Of a stretch of DNA of 31,734 nucleotides, positions 6,975 to 14,303 are shown piece by piece. Position 1 is the first letter of the stretch, and each line of letters begins with the position of its first letter. The stretch comes from Lachnospiraceae bacterium UBA1759 (lineage in GTDB: Bacteria; Bacillota; Clostridia; Lachnospirales; Lachnospiraceae), in contig DCHF01000021.1 in assembly GCA_002315555.1 (NCBI GenBank), forward strand, positions 114,036 through 145,769. The letters are read 5' to 3'. Position numbers and translations under genes: made by a program. Below the pieces are notes generated by a model. The model searched no databases. It worked only from the letters and a program-made list of their open reading frames with translations, and was not told the DNA's origin.

Positions 6975-8471
6975 TTATAAGTTTACCTCTATTACAATGT
7001 CTTCCAGTTCTTTCAAACTGAAAATCGGGACCCAGTTCATTTCAAAATCTTTCTCAAAATGAACTGCGGAACAGGCAATTTTTGAAGTTCCGGAAGTGAT
7101 ACCGGTTATGCTATGAGCACCGCCGATAAATGAGACTCCCATCGACATCGGACCATTTTCATTCTGCGATTTCTGTCGCGGCTGATCGCCTTCACAAAAA
7201 TCCCGGAGTGTAAAGGACAGATTATCTATTTCCGGTTTCATAGAATAGGTAAGCGCCTTAAAATGCGTCGGGTATTCCATATCAGGACTTCGGAAAACAG
7301 ACGCATCATACTCCTGATCAGAAAGTTCCTGAACAGAAAGAATATAGGTCTCTTTTGTTTTAGGATTCTCTATCGGAATTACCGCGCCTTTTTCCAATCG
7401 TCCTAATGGAGTCCCGATATACTGCTTCTTCTGACGTTCAAAGCGAATCTTTAGGGATCCGATCTGTTCTTCCCTCTTTTCCCACCGATAGGAGCAGCGC
7501 CAGACTACCCATATCTTATCCGGATCCAGGTCGTAATGATTCATGATCCGTCTTGATTCAAGATCCGGTGTATATTCCTCCAACTGAAAAGAAGCAGGGA
7601 TCCAGGTTATACTGCAGCCGGAATCACTTATAAGTTTTCTACCATTACAGGTCACATCGCTTCGAAAATCAATGTTCAGTGGATGTTCATTTTCTATTCT
7701 CTCCTGATCGATTTTTAAAAAACTCTCAAAACCCGGACTCTGTATATTCCATTTGTTTAAGAACGCTTTAAAGCTGTCCGAACAGATCTCCACACTAAAA
7801 TCTGCTACCAGACCTTCATCGCAGAGATAAACAGACAGAAGCGTCCAGTTTTCGTTTCCCCAGCTAAAAGACTTTTGTATGGGCACTGACTTACCGGTCG
7901 TTCCCTGCTCTCCCCAGAAGCCCCCCTCAAAAGTGACTGCCCATTCTCTAATAAGAAGTGGACTATTCGGATTCATGTCCGGGTTATAATAATCGTCTGT
8001 ATAAGGAATCTGATCATAATCAAAATCGCTCTGAAGCTTTTTCAGATACCGGAAAACATTTTTGATGGGCTTTATCTTAAATTCCTTTTTCAGTCTTTCC
8101 AGAAGTTCTGTCTGCTCGGAAGTTACTTTCTGATTCTGAAGGTATGCTTCAAACTGCGGCTTATTAAAGGAATGGCACTGCTCCAGAGCATCAATACTGC
8201 CGCAGGAAAGAAGAAGCGCAATCAGATCTTCAAAACAGGCTGCGATTGGATGCACACAATCACCACTGTTCATAGGATTAACAGAAAAAATCATATCTCC
8301 AAACTGCGGAATCGTGCAGTAATGAATTCCATCTACCCCTGCCCAGCCAATGATATTTGCGTTCACAGGTGTGCAGTAATACAGCTCAGTATCTTCCCTG
8401 AAAATGAGGCCTATCGGCGAAAGGTCTATTTTGAGTTCAAGTATTCTTTTGTACATCACATTTTCAATCAT
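6975..8471 (-). CDS. Uncharacterised 498-residue protein
   Basis: No function recognised. It appears soluble: no signal peptide or membrane segment. The first about 120 residues (GWAGVDGIHYCTIPQFGDMIF, then HPIAACFEDLIALLLSCGS) resemble a family of clostridial hypotheticals and are loosely like SUKH/SMI1 domains, but this is only an impression. The rest is acidic with many aromatic residues and ends in a beta-rich part. Start ATG 8471 has only a weak AAAGAGAA ribosome site; the stop of the truncated sigma gene is 9 nt upstream, so it was probably the next gene of a sigma-factor operon. With the sigma factor broken, its expression now may depend on the surviving upstream promoter. Confidence 0.7.
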   Translation of the reverse strand: MIENVMYKRILELKIDLSPIGLIFREDTELYYCTPVNANIIGWAGVDGIHYCTIPQFGDMIFSVNPMNSGDCVHPIAACFEDLIALLLSCGSIDALEQCHSFNKPQFEAYLQNQKVTSEQTELLERLKKEFKIKPIKNVFRYLKKLQSDFDYDQIPYTDDYYNPDMNPNSPLLIREWAVTFEGGFWGEQGTTGKSVPIQKSFSWGNENWTLLSVYLCDEGLVADFSVEICSDSFKAFLNKWNIQSPGFESFLKIDQERIENEHPLNIDFRSDVTCNGRKLISDSGCSITWIPASFQLEEYTPDLESRRIMNHYDLDPDKIWVVWRCSYRWEKREEQIGSLKIRFERQKKQYIGTPLGRLEKGAVIPIENPKTKETYILSVQELSDQEYDASVFRSPDMEYPTHFKALTYSMKPEIDNLSFTLRDFCEGDQPRQKSQNENGPMSMGVSFIGGAHSITGITSGTSKIACSAVHFEKDFEMNWVPIFSLKELEDIVIEVNL

Positions 8472-8480
8472 TTATTCTCT

Positions 8481-8666
8481 TTACTCTACTCCAGCTTTTC
8501 GTGCAAACAGATATGTGTCGTTTTCACATTCTTCAGAGGATTCATAATCTTCTGTAATTCCGTATACAATGTTCATGATCCGCCTGCCATACTTTTCCCT
8601 GGTACAGGAAATAGCATCGTCATCACGATTCAAAAACATCTGAACGATTTCTCTATCTTCCATCAT
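8481..8666 (-). pseudogene. Truncated ECF-type sigma factor (region 2 only)
   Basis: 61 residues. The sequence REIVQMFLNRDDDAIS, then KYGRRIMNIVYGITEDYESSEECENDTYL, matches the N-terminal half of region 2 of ECF sigma-70 factors of the clostridial type (usual form: KYGRYCxxIAYNIL..xxDAEECVNDTYL). After DTYL the frame runs into FARKAGVE and a stop, so the rest of region 2 and all of region 4 are missing; a full protein would be about 160-190 residues. The ribosome site AAAGGAGGTGCG is intact. It cannot bind promoters as a normal sigma factor. The truncation point shares a 16-bp identity with the TnsA-like gene. Confidence 0.75.
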
Positions 8667-8783
8667 CGCACCTCCTTTCTTTGCTATAAAGGCCTTTCAC
8701 TTATATAAGTCCCATATGATATGCTCAGGTTACACCATTTCCATAAATGTATGAAAATAATACTTTTGCAATTTGTTTTTTAT

Positions 8784-8807
8784 CGGCAGTCCTGTTAAAG
8801 ACTGCCG
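8784..8807. other. Hairpin CGGCAGTC/GACTGCCG
   Basis: A perfect 8-bp inverted repeat with an 8-nt loop in the AT-rich gap between the sigma remnant and the HAD fusion gene. Neither strand has a proper T-run directly after it (the T-run lies on the wrong side), so it is not a clear terminator. Confidence 0.4.
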
Positions 8808-8902
8808 TGTAATTACATTTTAATATTTCTTACTCTTTGACCTTCTTTCTACAATGAGTGCAATATGCATTGCTCTTTCTATTCATCTTTGACCATTAAT
8901 TA

Positions 8903-9067
8903 CTATTCCAGTCCAAAAGCATATACATTTGTTATACCATTTTTTAAATCTTCTATCAAATATGTGTCTGGCATAACATCTATTTCATAAGCAATACGTT
9001 TTTCAGGAATAAACTTCTGTTTACTAGTCTTATTTATATAATTCTTGTACTGTCTATAGCAGAAATT
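8903..9067 (-). pseudogene. C-terminal fragment of an unidentified gene
   Basis: Read on the minus strand, 54 codons end in TAG at 8903-8905 with protein-like composition: ...KRIAYEIDVMPDTY, then LIEDLKNGITNVYAFGLE. An in-frame TAA at 9071-9073 and the lack of an upstream start and ribosome site indicate that only the end of a gene remains. The parent family was not recognised. It lies in the 525-bp stretch between the sigma remnant and the HAD fusion, which otherwise holds only the hairpin at 8784 and the promoter at 9113. Confidence 0.45.
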
Positions 9068-9109
9068 TAATTAGTGCTTCAGTATTTCACTTACTACATA
9101 TTTTCTATG

Positions 9110-9118
9110 TGGTATAAT
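9110..9118 (+). promoter_or_regulatory. Extended -10 promoter of the HAD/anti-sigma fusion
   Basis: TGGTATAAT (9110-9118) is an extended -10 element, with no good -35, about 90 nt upstream of the fusion gene start. ACATA/TATGT arms flank a TTTTC loop just upstream. Confidence 0.5.
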
Positions 9119-9206
9119 TATTTACTAATCAGACAAAGATAACAAATATAGAGAATATATTTAATCTAATGGAATAGACAAATTTGAATTTGTGGAGGCG
9201 AGTAAT

Positions 9207-10367
9207 TTGGATGCAAAATGGATTTTCTTTGATGTTGGTTCAACACTTGTCGATGAAACAGAAGCCTATGACCACAGAGCAAGAGAAATGATAGAAAAAA
9301 CGGATATTTCATTTTCTGTATTTGACGATAAAAGAATTGAATTAGCGAAACAAGGATTTGATGGCAATTCAGAGGCAATAGAAAAGATGGAGCTGATCGA
9401 TCTGGATTTGATAGAAAATGCTTCACGTAAAAAGAATAAACAGAAGTACCGGGGTATCAGTCGTTTTGCTGCAGTAGCCGCCTGTTTCTTCGTAGTGTTT
9501 GCTGTGGCAGTTACCACCAGTTTTGCAATGAATCTCGGAGGAATTCGTGAATGGTTTATGAGTGAGTGGTACAATCTTACGGGCAACCTTATGACCGATG
9601 AACACACAGCAGTCATTGATCATCTGAGTCAGGATATCGGCATTACAAAAACTGTTGAAGACGTTAGCATTACAGTAGATTCGGCTACCGTAGGAAGAGA
9701 TAGTTTTTATCTGCTGCTTCGTGTAAACGGATTATCAATGAATAGCAATCATAGCTATGGGTTCAGCGATGTCAGCCTGACAATGAGACCGGATCCTGTG
9801 GATGAACTTTCTGCGTTTGCAGGATATGGTCTGGAATATCTGGGTATCGATGAAGAGAAGAATTCTGTTTTTCTTCTTAGTTATGAGTACTCCGGAACGG
9901 ATTATCAGGATGCCATGAATCCTTTTATTCAGGTAGATATGGCGCTGAAGGATCTGGTTCAGGACGGTCACACGAATGGTGAAAAAATACTCAGGAAAGC
10001 AGATTGGTACTTTGCGTTCACATTGGACTGTCAGGAAGCACTTGAAACGAAGCAGCTTCCGGATGTTGAAATGATTGATGATGCGACGAGTGAACGTATC
10101 CTGCTTACGGATTTTGAACTTACGAACACAGGTGTACACTTCCATTTTGATATAAAAGATGAAGATAAAATGCCTTCAGTAGTCGTTCGTGCCGTTATGA
10201 AAAATGGAACTGTAATCTTCCCGAATAGCGGAGTGGGAAGTCCGACAGATGATAACCTGGAGATGGTAATGACTTACATCTGGAGAGTTCCGTTAAACCT
10301 TGAGGAAGTGGATCATCTTTTGATAGGTGATGAAAAAGGTAGTAATACAAAGGTTTATATTCAGTGA
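9207..10367 (+). pseudogene. Fusion of HAD hydrolase N-terminus to anti-sigma-like membrane protein
   Basis: An open frame of 386 codons. A GGAGG at 9194-9198 sits 8 nt before TTG 9207, so translation probably starts there (DAKWIFFDVGSTLVDETEAY) and not at the GTG 9192. Residues 1 to about 55 are the start of a HAD-type phosphatase, with motif I DVGST, but the other HAD motifs are absent. From about residue 60 (MELIDLDLIENASRKK, internal ATG 9387) it becomes the N-terminus of a DUF4179-like anti-sigma protein, with one membrane helix (about 87-107) and a 280-residue extracytoplasmic domain. Such proteins normally follow an ECF sigma gene; here the sigma remnant lies 500 bp away on the other strand. 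The frame is intact, so a protein may be made, but the fusion looks accidental. Confidence 0.65.
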
Positions 10368-10372
10368 TATAG

Positions 10373-10402
10373 AAAAGGACTGGTCAAGTGATCAGTCCTT
10401 TT
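10373..10402. terminator. Bidirectional terminator between convergent genes
   Basis: Stem AAAAGGACTGGTCA/TGATCAGTCCTTTT (one G-T pair) with a 2-nt tip; T-runs on both strands. It ends the fusion gene (stop 10367) and the TnsA-like gene (stop 10416). Confidence 0.88.
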
Positions 10403-10415
10403 CCAGTTCATTGCA

Positions 10416-10976
10416 TTAGAATATTTGAATTCCATCAAAATTTGAGATCAGACCGTGTTCCATAAGCTGACCTATAGTTATATGTGTGTTTTCCTCTAAA
10501 AAATGTTTTATTACTTTATCAATAGATGCATTACGAAGCTGATTCCTACAGCTTCGTGCAAACAGATACTTGATATTTCGAATATAAAAATCTCCAATAT
10601 AAATATCTGTCGCTGTTCTAATCCGATATTGATATCCCATCTGACGGCACCAGCTTTTGATATGGCCTAGTTCGTTTTTCAGGTCTGAATTTGTATAGCA
10701 TATCCAGTCAAAATACTCAGTTCCTGATTGATACTGCACATAGAAATCCGGCTTGATTTCATAATTTTTGCCATCGATGATAACCTGGCTTTCTAATGGT
10801 CTTTCGCAGTACCAGGTAACCTCAGGATCCATTTCATAAATAAGCATATTGTCAAAACATAAATTTGAAAAAGCAGTAATGCTTCTATTAAGTTTTCGGC
10901 TTTGACAAATATGATAACTTACTCCGAAGTCATTCTCTCGGAGCTTAACAACCGGTACGTTGAATCTGTGATCCAT
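10416..10976 (-). CDS. Orphan TnsA-like endonuclease (Tn7-type)
   Basis: 186 residues similar in layout to the TnsA endonuclease of Tn7-like transposons, which cuts the 5' transposon strand as partner of TnsB. The core shows FDNMLIYEMDPEV (residues 41-53, candidate catalytic Glu48), YCERP, and KPDFYV with the expected Asp77; the C-terminal part (about 150-186, ITIGQLMEHGLISNFDG) resembles the TnsA winged-helix domain that contacts TnsC. The usual catalytic E-V-K segment after the Asp is replaced by YFDWICY, so nuclease activity is doubtful. ATG 10976 has AAAGGAGACTAAACT upstream. No tnsB, tnsC or tnsD lies in the window. It points away from a repeat cluster 320 bp upstream, the relation tnsA has to the right end of Tn7. 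Confidence 0.7.
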   Translation of the reverse strand: MDHRFNVPVVKLRENDFGVSYHICQSRKLNRSITAFSNLCFDNMLIYEMDPEVTWYCERPLESQVIIDGKNYEIKPDFYVQYQSGTEYFDWICYTNSDLKNELGHIKSWCRQMGYQYRIRTATDIYIGDFYIRNIKYLFARSCRNQLRNASIDKVIKHFLEENTHITIGQLMEHGLISNFDGIQIF

Positions 10977-11081
10977 AGTTTAGTCTCCTTTTTCTTTTTT
11001 GGGGAAACAGTATAAAACAAGAAATATTTGAATAGAATGCTCAGAAAAAGATTATGATATGTGTTGTTTCAAATTGCCGTA

Positions 11082-11110
11082 TTGATAATGATTTGTAAAT
11101 ATGATATTAT
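11082..11110 (+). promoter_or_regulatory. Promoter of candidate small RNA
   Basis: TTGATA (11082-11087), 17-bp spacer, TATTAT (11105-11110). No start codon with a ribosome site follows within 85 nt, but a hairpin and T-rich run do, which suggests a short untranslated transcript. Confidence 0.5.
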
Positions 11111-11116
11111 TGATGA

Positions 11117-11207
11117 GTAAAAGCATAATATGCTATAAACAAAGAGATACCATTTTTTTAGCGAGTTCCCCAACATGCTGTGAAATGGTATCTTTCTTGT
11201 TTTATTT
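11117..11207 (+). ncRNA. Candidate small RNA with terminator hairpin
   Basis: About 90 nt between a vegetative-type promoter and a hairpin with 11-bp arms AGATACCATTT (11145-11155) and AAATGGTATCT (11183-11193) followed by TTCTTGTTTTATTT. The 27-nt loop contains an AGC/GCT pair. Near the 5' end is a second inverted repeat, AGCATA-A-TATGCT (11122-11134). It lies in the 585-bp gap between the TnsA-like gene and a tyrosine recombinase, next to transposon-end-like repeats. No known RNA family was recognised; it could also be a terminator or regulatory region only. Confidence 0.35.
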
Positions 11208-11289
11208 GCCTTATATTATCATAATGATTTAATTGATTCTACATTTTATTGATTAGCTGAAGCTTTGCCTAACTATTATTTAATAATAC

Positions 11290-11471
11290 TGTTATGATAT
11301 GGACAACTTTTGTTTCCTACTGTAACATTATGGACAACTTTTGTTTTCTACTGTCACGATATGGACAACTTATGCTTCCATTTTGGAAAACAAATGTTGT
11401 CCATAAAAAAAATAAAAAGGCTCATAAAATGGGCCCTTTTACAAAATTATAATGGACAACTTTTGTTTCGC
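11290..11471. repeat. Cluster of five ATGGACAACTTTTGTTT repeats (Tn7/IS21-like element end)
   Basis: Direct copies start at 11299, 11330 and 11361 with an exact 31-bp period; copies 1 and 2 match over 25 bp except one base. An inverted copy lies at 11385-11404 and a further direct copy at 11452-11471. Copies 3 and 4 form a 20-nt-arm inverted repeat with a 4-nt centre. Each direct copy is preceded by a TGT-like triplet 8-9 nt upstream. Closely spaced repeats of about 20-30 bp are the TnsB or IstA binding sites found at ends of Tn7-like and IS21-family elements. No transposase gene or target duplication was found, so the type of element is inferred. Confidence 0.65.
11414..11440 (+). other. Hairpin inside the repeat cluster
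   Basis: AAAAGG-CTCAT and ATGGG-C-CCTTTT pair around an AAA loop with one bulged C, preceded by an A-run and followed by TTTTACAAAATT. It may be a weak terminator that shields the downstream recombinase or element from outside transcription. Confidence 0.4.
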
Positions 11472-11499
11472 TTAACAATAAAATGAAATTGTTTGCACA

Positions 11500-11574
11500 C
11501 TTATTTGAGGAAATATCTCATACAAAGCCTTGCTTACACAGTTATTGAGAAAACATAGTTATTGAGGAAATATA
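11500..11574 (+). repeat. Tandem 17-bp repeat before the recombinase start
   Basis: GTTATTGAGAAAACATA (11541-11557) is followed directly by GTTATTGAGGAAATATA (11558-11574), two differences in 17. A related unit, CTTATTTGAGGAAATAT, lies at 11500-11516. The last copy carries the GAGG ribosome site used by the recombinase start. It may be a tandem duplication or recombinase-binding site. Confidence 0.5.
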
Positions 11575-12830
11575 TGTCACAGGATTACCGAGAAGAAACA
11601 AATACTGCCCGTGAAAACAAAATGCGCGCGATTCTGAAGGAAGCGCCTTCCTACGTACGCAGTTTTTCGGATTATATGTCGACCGGAAAGCGTGAATTAC
11701 GCACACAGGAGGCTTATCTTTTTGATGTGATGGAATTTGTGACGTTTGAACAGAAAATGCTGAGACTTGAAGCTCCGGCAGATGTAACGATCGAGATCAT
11801 AGACGAGCTCAGTCAGGATGACATACAGGAATATCGGACACAGCTTCGAAGGGTCCGCATGAACAGTGCTTCTTCTATTAAGCGTAAGCTTTCTTCGCTT
11901 TCGGTCTTTTTTAAATTCTTATATGCCAGAGAATATATCGATGTTAATCCGATGACGGGCGTAGAGCTTCCGGCGATCAATGAGCGCAGGATCATCCGGA
12001 TCGACAAGGAGCAGTCCTCTCTTCTTCTCTCCGGGATCCTGGCAAACGACCGGTATCTGTATCGCTTTTACAGAGTCGGAAATGAGGAATTCAGCGATCT
12101 CAAAGTCGTTTGCAACCGATATCAGGTAAGCTGCAGCGAGGCTAAAGAATGGGCAAAGGAAAATCAGCTGTCCCTGATCTACGGCGTCAGTCATCTGATC
12201 GGTGAAGATATTGTCGAAGAAAGCCGTGTGGATGACATCAGTGAAGAGATCCGGAAGACACGTGAGCCTGTTAAGCTTCGAAATTACGCCATTGTAAGCC
12301 TTTTTCTTGCTTCAGGCATCCGTATTTCGGAGCTTGTGGGACTTGATCTTCGGGATGTGAATCTGAGTGACGGCTGCATCACTGTGATTTTAAAGGGCGG
12401 CGATGAGAAGCGCGTTTATTTTCACAGCTCTGTCTCGAAGATCCTTCGAGCATACATAAACGGCACCGACCCCGAAAAACTGTTTTCCGAGGATGGTACC
12501 GTTTTGGGAAGAGGTGATCTTCTAAAGTCACGCAAGCGCTGTGATGCCCTTTTTCTTTCGACCAGAGGCACACGCATGAGTACACGTTCCATTGAACTTA
12601 TGGTAAAGGAAATGGTACAGACCTATCTTCCGGATTATGATGACCGAAATACCTTTCATGTTCATTCTCTGAGAGCATCCTGTGCATCAAGGATCCTTTT
12701 GGAAACAGGAAATGTCGCGTTGGCCTCCTCACAGCTGAATCATAAATCGACCGCTGTAACGAGTAAGTTTTATGCGCAGCTCACAGAGGAACAGACCCGG
12801 GCCGAGGTGGCAAAACTGAAACCGTTCTGA
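11574..12830 (+). CDS. Tyrosine recombinase/integrase, XerC/XerD-like with long linker
   Basis: Site-specific recombinase that cuts and rejoins DNA through a phosphotyrosine. ATG 11574 (418 residues) is chosen because GAGG lies 6 nt upstream; a TTG at 11562 is in frame but without a site. The N-terminal SAM-like core-binding domain spans about 25-135. The catalytic domain has Arg250 (GIRISE), Lys274, His364-x-x-Arg367 (HSLR), His390 and nucleophile Tyr400, all present. Compared with the second recombinase in this window it has about 57 extra residues between the domains (about 160-225), rich in charged residues. It follows the repeat cluster and may belong to it or be a chromosomal Xer-like enzyme; the target site is unknown. 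It is ended by a terminator shared with the next gene. Confidence 0.88.
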   Translation: MSQDYREETNTARENKMRAILKEAPSYVRSFSDYMSTGKRELRTQEAYLFDVMEFVTFEQKMLRLEAPADVTIEIIDELSQDDIQEYRTQLRRVRMNSASSIKRKLSSLSVFFKFLYAREYIDVNPMTGVELPAINERRIIRIDKEQSSLLLSGILANDRYLYRFYRVGNEEFSDLKVVCNRYQVSCSEAKEWAKENQLSLIYGVSHLIGEDIVEESRVDDISEEIRKTREPVKLRNYAIVSLFLASGIRISELVGLDLRDVNLSDGCITVILKGGDEKRVYFHSSVSKILRAYINGTDPEKLFSEDGTVLGRGDLLKSRKRCDALFLSTRGTRMSTRSIELMVKEMVQTYLPDYDDRNTFHVHSLRASCASRILLETGNVALASSQLNHKSTAVTSKFYAQLTEEQTRAEVAKLKPF

Positions 12831-12847
12831 TCGCATAAATAAAAAGA

Positions 12848-12883
12848 AAGGCACTGCTTACGTTAAGCAGTGCCTTTTATTTT
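12848..12883. terminator. Bidirectional terminator
   Basis: A perfect 13-bp stem AAGGCACTGCTTA/TAAGCAGTGCCTT with a 3-nt loop, then TTATTTT; the A-rich left flank gives a T-run on the minus strand. It serves the recombinase (plus) and the metallophosphoesterase (minus). Confidence 0.9.
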
Positions 12884-12919
12884 ACGTTTCGGTAGATTAC
12901 AGCGCTTATGTTTCTTCGG

Positions 12920-13633
12920 TCAGCATTCCGGCACCACCTCTTGATAAAATTCCATGCCGTCGTTCAGACGAAGGCAAGCCATACGTGCTGCGCTGAGTCC
13001 GTACCCAACGTTGCAATCAATGTCAATGAAATGCTTTGCGTGCAGGATGCGGAAATGATCTCCCGCTTCCGTCAGCTTCCGTGAATACACGTAAAGGTCC
13101 TCAAGGCTATCGCCCGGGCAGACATATTCGCCCACCGGCGTATGGCCGATGATCAGCGTCTCATCGTCCGGGAGGTCCGGTTTTTCGCCGATCTCCGGCC
13201 GGTTCCATACCCGGTCAAAGTCCGTTTTCCCGGTAAAACCGTGGATCAGCGCGAACTTCTTACCGTCCACCGTGATATGCAGCTCGGAAGGAAGGCTGCG
13301 GATATAGTCAAGAAGTTTCCGTTTCCTTTCTTCCCCGACCTCATCGAACCCGGCCAGCGTGTAGAAATTACTGTTCCGGTTCCACCTTCGTACGACCTTC
13401 TGATCCGGCAGCTCCGAAAAGAAATCCATGCACATGTGCTCGTGGTTTCCGAGCATCATCACGATATTCGGCGTGTTCATGGCATATTCCAGGATCTTCA
13501 CGCCTTCTTTTCCGCGGTCCACGACATCGCCGATGATGTAAAGGGTATCCGAAGGAGAAAAAAGGATCTTTTCCAGTAATTTGAGTAAGGTTTGATATTC
13601 GCCGTGAAGATCGCTGACAACATATACGGACAT
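12920..13633 (-). CDS. Metallophosphoesterase, PP-type (PrpE/lambda phosphatase-like)
   Basis: 237-residue calcineurin-like phosphatase, cytoplasmic. Metal-binding motifs are in the usual order: SDLHG (Asp8, His10), GDVVDRG (Asp36, Asp39, Arg40), LGNHEH (Asn63, His64), then LIHGFTG and IGHTPV for the remaining histidines. These define the bacterial PPP branch (Ser/Thr or dinucleotide phosphatases); the true substrate is not predictable. ATG 13633 has AGGGAG five nt upstream. It starts 9 nt after the stop of the flavin reductase-rubredoxin gene, so the two are probably one transcript. Confidence 0.88.
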   Translation of the reverse strand: MSVYVVSDLHGEYQTLLKLLEKILFSPSDTLYIIGDVVDRGKEGVKILEYAMNTPNIVMMLGNHEHMCMDFFSELPDQKVVRRWNRNSNFYTLAGFDEVGEERKRKLLDYIRSLPSELHITVDGKKFALIHGFTGKTDFDRVWNRPEIGEKPDLPDDETLIIGHTPVGEYVCPGDSLEDLYVYSRKLTEAGDHFRILHAKHFIDIDCNVGYGLSAARMACLRLNDGMEFYQEVVPEC

Positions 13634-13642
13634 AAAAACTCC

Positions 13643-14266
13643 CTACTTGATGACCTTTTCGAAATCCGAAGCCGGATGCTTACACAGCGGGCAGATGAAA
13701 TCTTCGGGGATCTCCTCGCCCTCGTACTCATATCCGCAGATGGTGCAGCGCCATACGGTCTTTCCTTCCGGAGTGACCGCGACCTTCTCGGGCTTCGGCT
13801 TGACATTGTTCATGTAGTATTCATAGGTCATGGACGGGGCATCGGACAGAACCTCCGCATCCGTAACAATGCCGATGAACATCGTATGCGAACCGAGGTC
13901 CACGGTCTTCTGAACGAATACGGAAATGTAGGCATTGGTGCCTTCCGTAACGTATAAAGTGTTGTTCTCCGCACGTACGCAGGTCATGTAGTTTTCAAAC
14001 TTGTTCACAGCCTTGCCGCTCTGAAAGCCGAAGCGCTTGAAAAGATCAAAGGTCGCCGTCTGATCGATGACGGAAACGGTAAATCTTCCGGTTCGCAGTA
14101 TCATATCGTGCGTATAGTTTGCCTTGTTTACACAGATGCTGACCTGGTTCGGCGATGAAGCCGCCTGGATCGAGGTGTTGATGATACAGCCGTTGTGCTT
14201 GTAGCCTTCGGTCGCCGTCAGTACGAATAAGCCGTAGCTGAGCTTATACATCGCTTTTTTATCCAT
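13643..14266 (-). CDS. Flavin reductase-rubredoxin fusion (high molecular weight rubredoxin type)
   Basis: 207 residues. Residues 1 to about 150 are a flavin reductase-like FMN-binding domain (SYGLFVLTA, then NTSIQAASSPNQVSICVNK). A rubredoxin domain follows, with two cysteine pairs WRCTICGYEYEGEEI and FICPLCKHP that bind one iron. In Moorella the same fusion (Hrb) passes electrons from NADH to a diflavin NO/O2 reductase; a similar role in oxygen or NO defence is likely here but the flavodiiron partner is not in the window. ATG 14266 has CCGGAGGGTAAAA upstream. The roughly 100-nt leader is rich in complementary segments. It is first in a probable operon with the metallophosphoesterase. Confidence 0.88.
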   Translation of the reverse strand: MDKKAMYKLSYGLFVLTATEGYKHNGCIINTSIQAASSPNQVSICVNKANYTHDMILRTGRFTVSVIDQTATFDLFKRFGFQSGKAVNKFENYMTCVRAENNTLYVTEGTNAYISVFVQKTVDLGSHTMFIGIVTDAEVLSDAPSMTYEYYMNNVKPKPEKVAVTPEGKTVWRCTICGYEYEGEEIPEDFICPLCKHPASDFEKVIK

Positions 14267-14303
14267 TTTTACCCTCCGGAAAGTGCTTTTTTAATACTCT
14301 GCC

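Noticed and set aside
9192..9206. GTG 9192 as start of the HAD fusion
   Set aside because: It lies inside the ribosome site; TTG 9207, 8 nt after GGAGG, gives the usual HAD N-terminus.
11299..11404. Regular 31-bp repeats as a CRISPR array
   Set aside because: The repeat unit fills about 25 of 31 bp, leaving 6-nt gaps too short for spacers; one copy is inverted and no cas gene is near.
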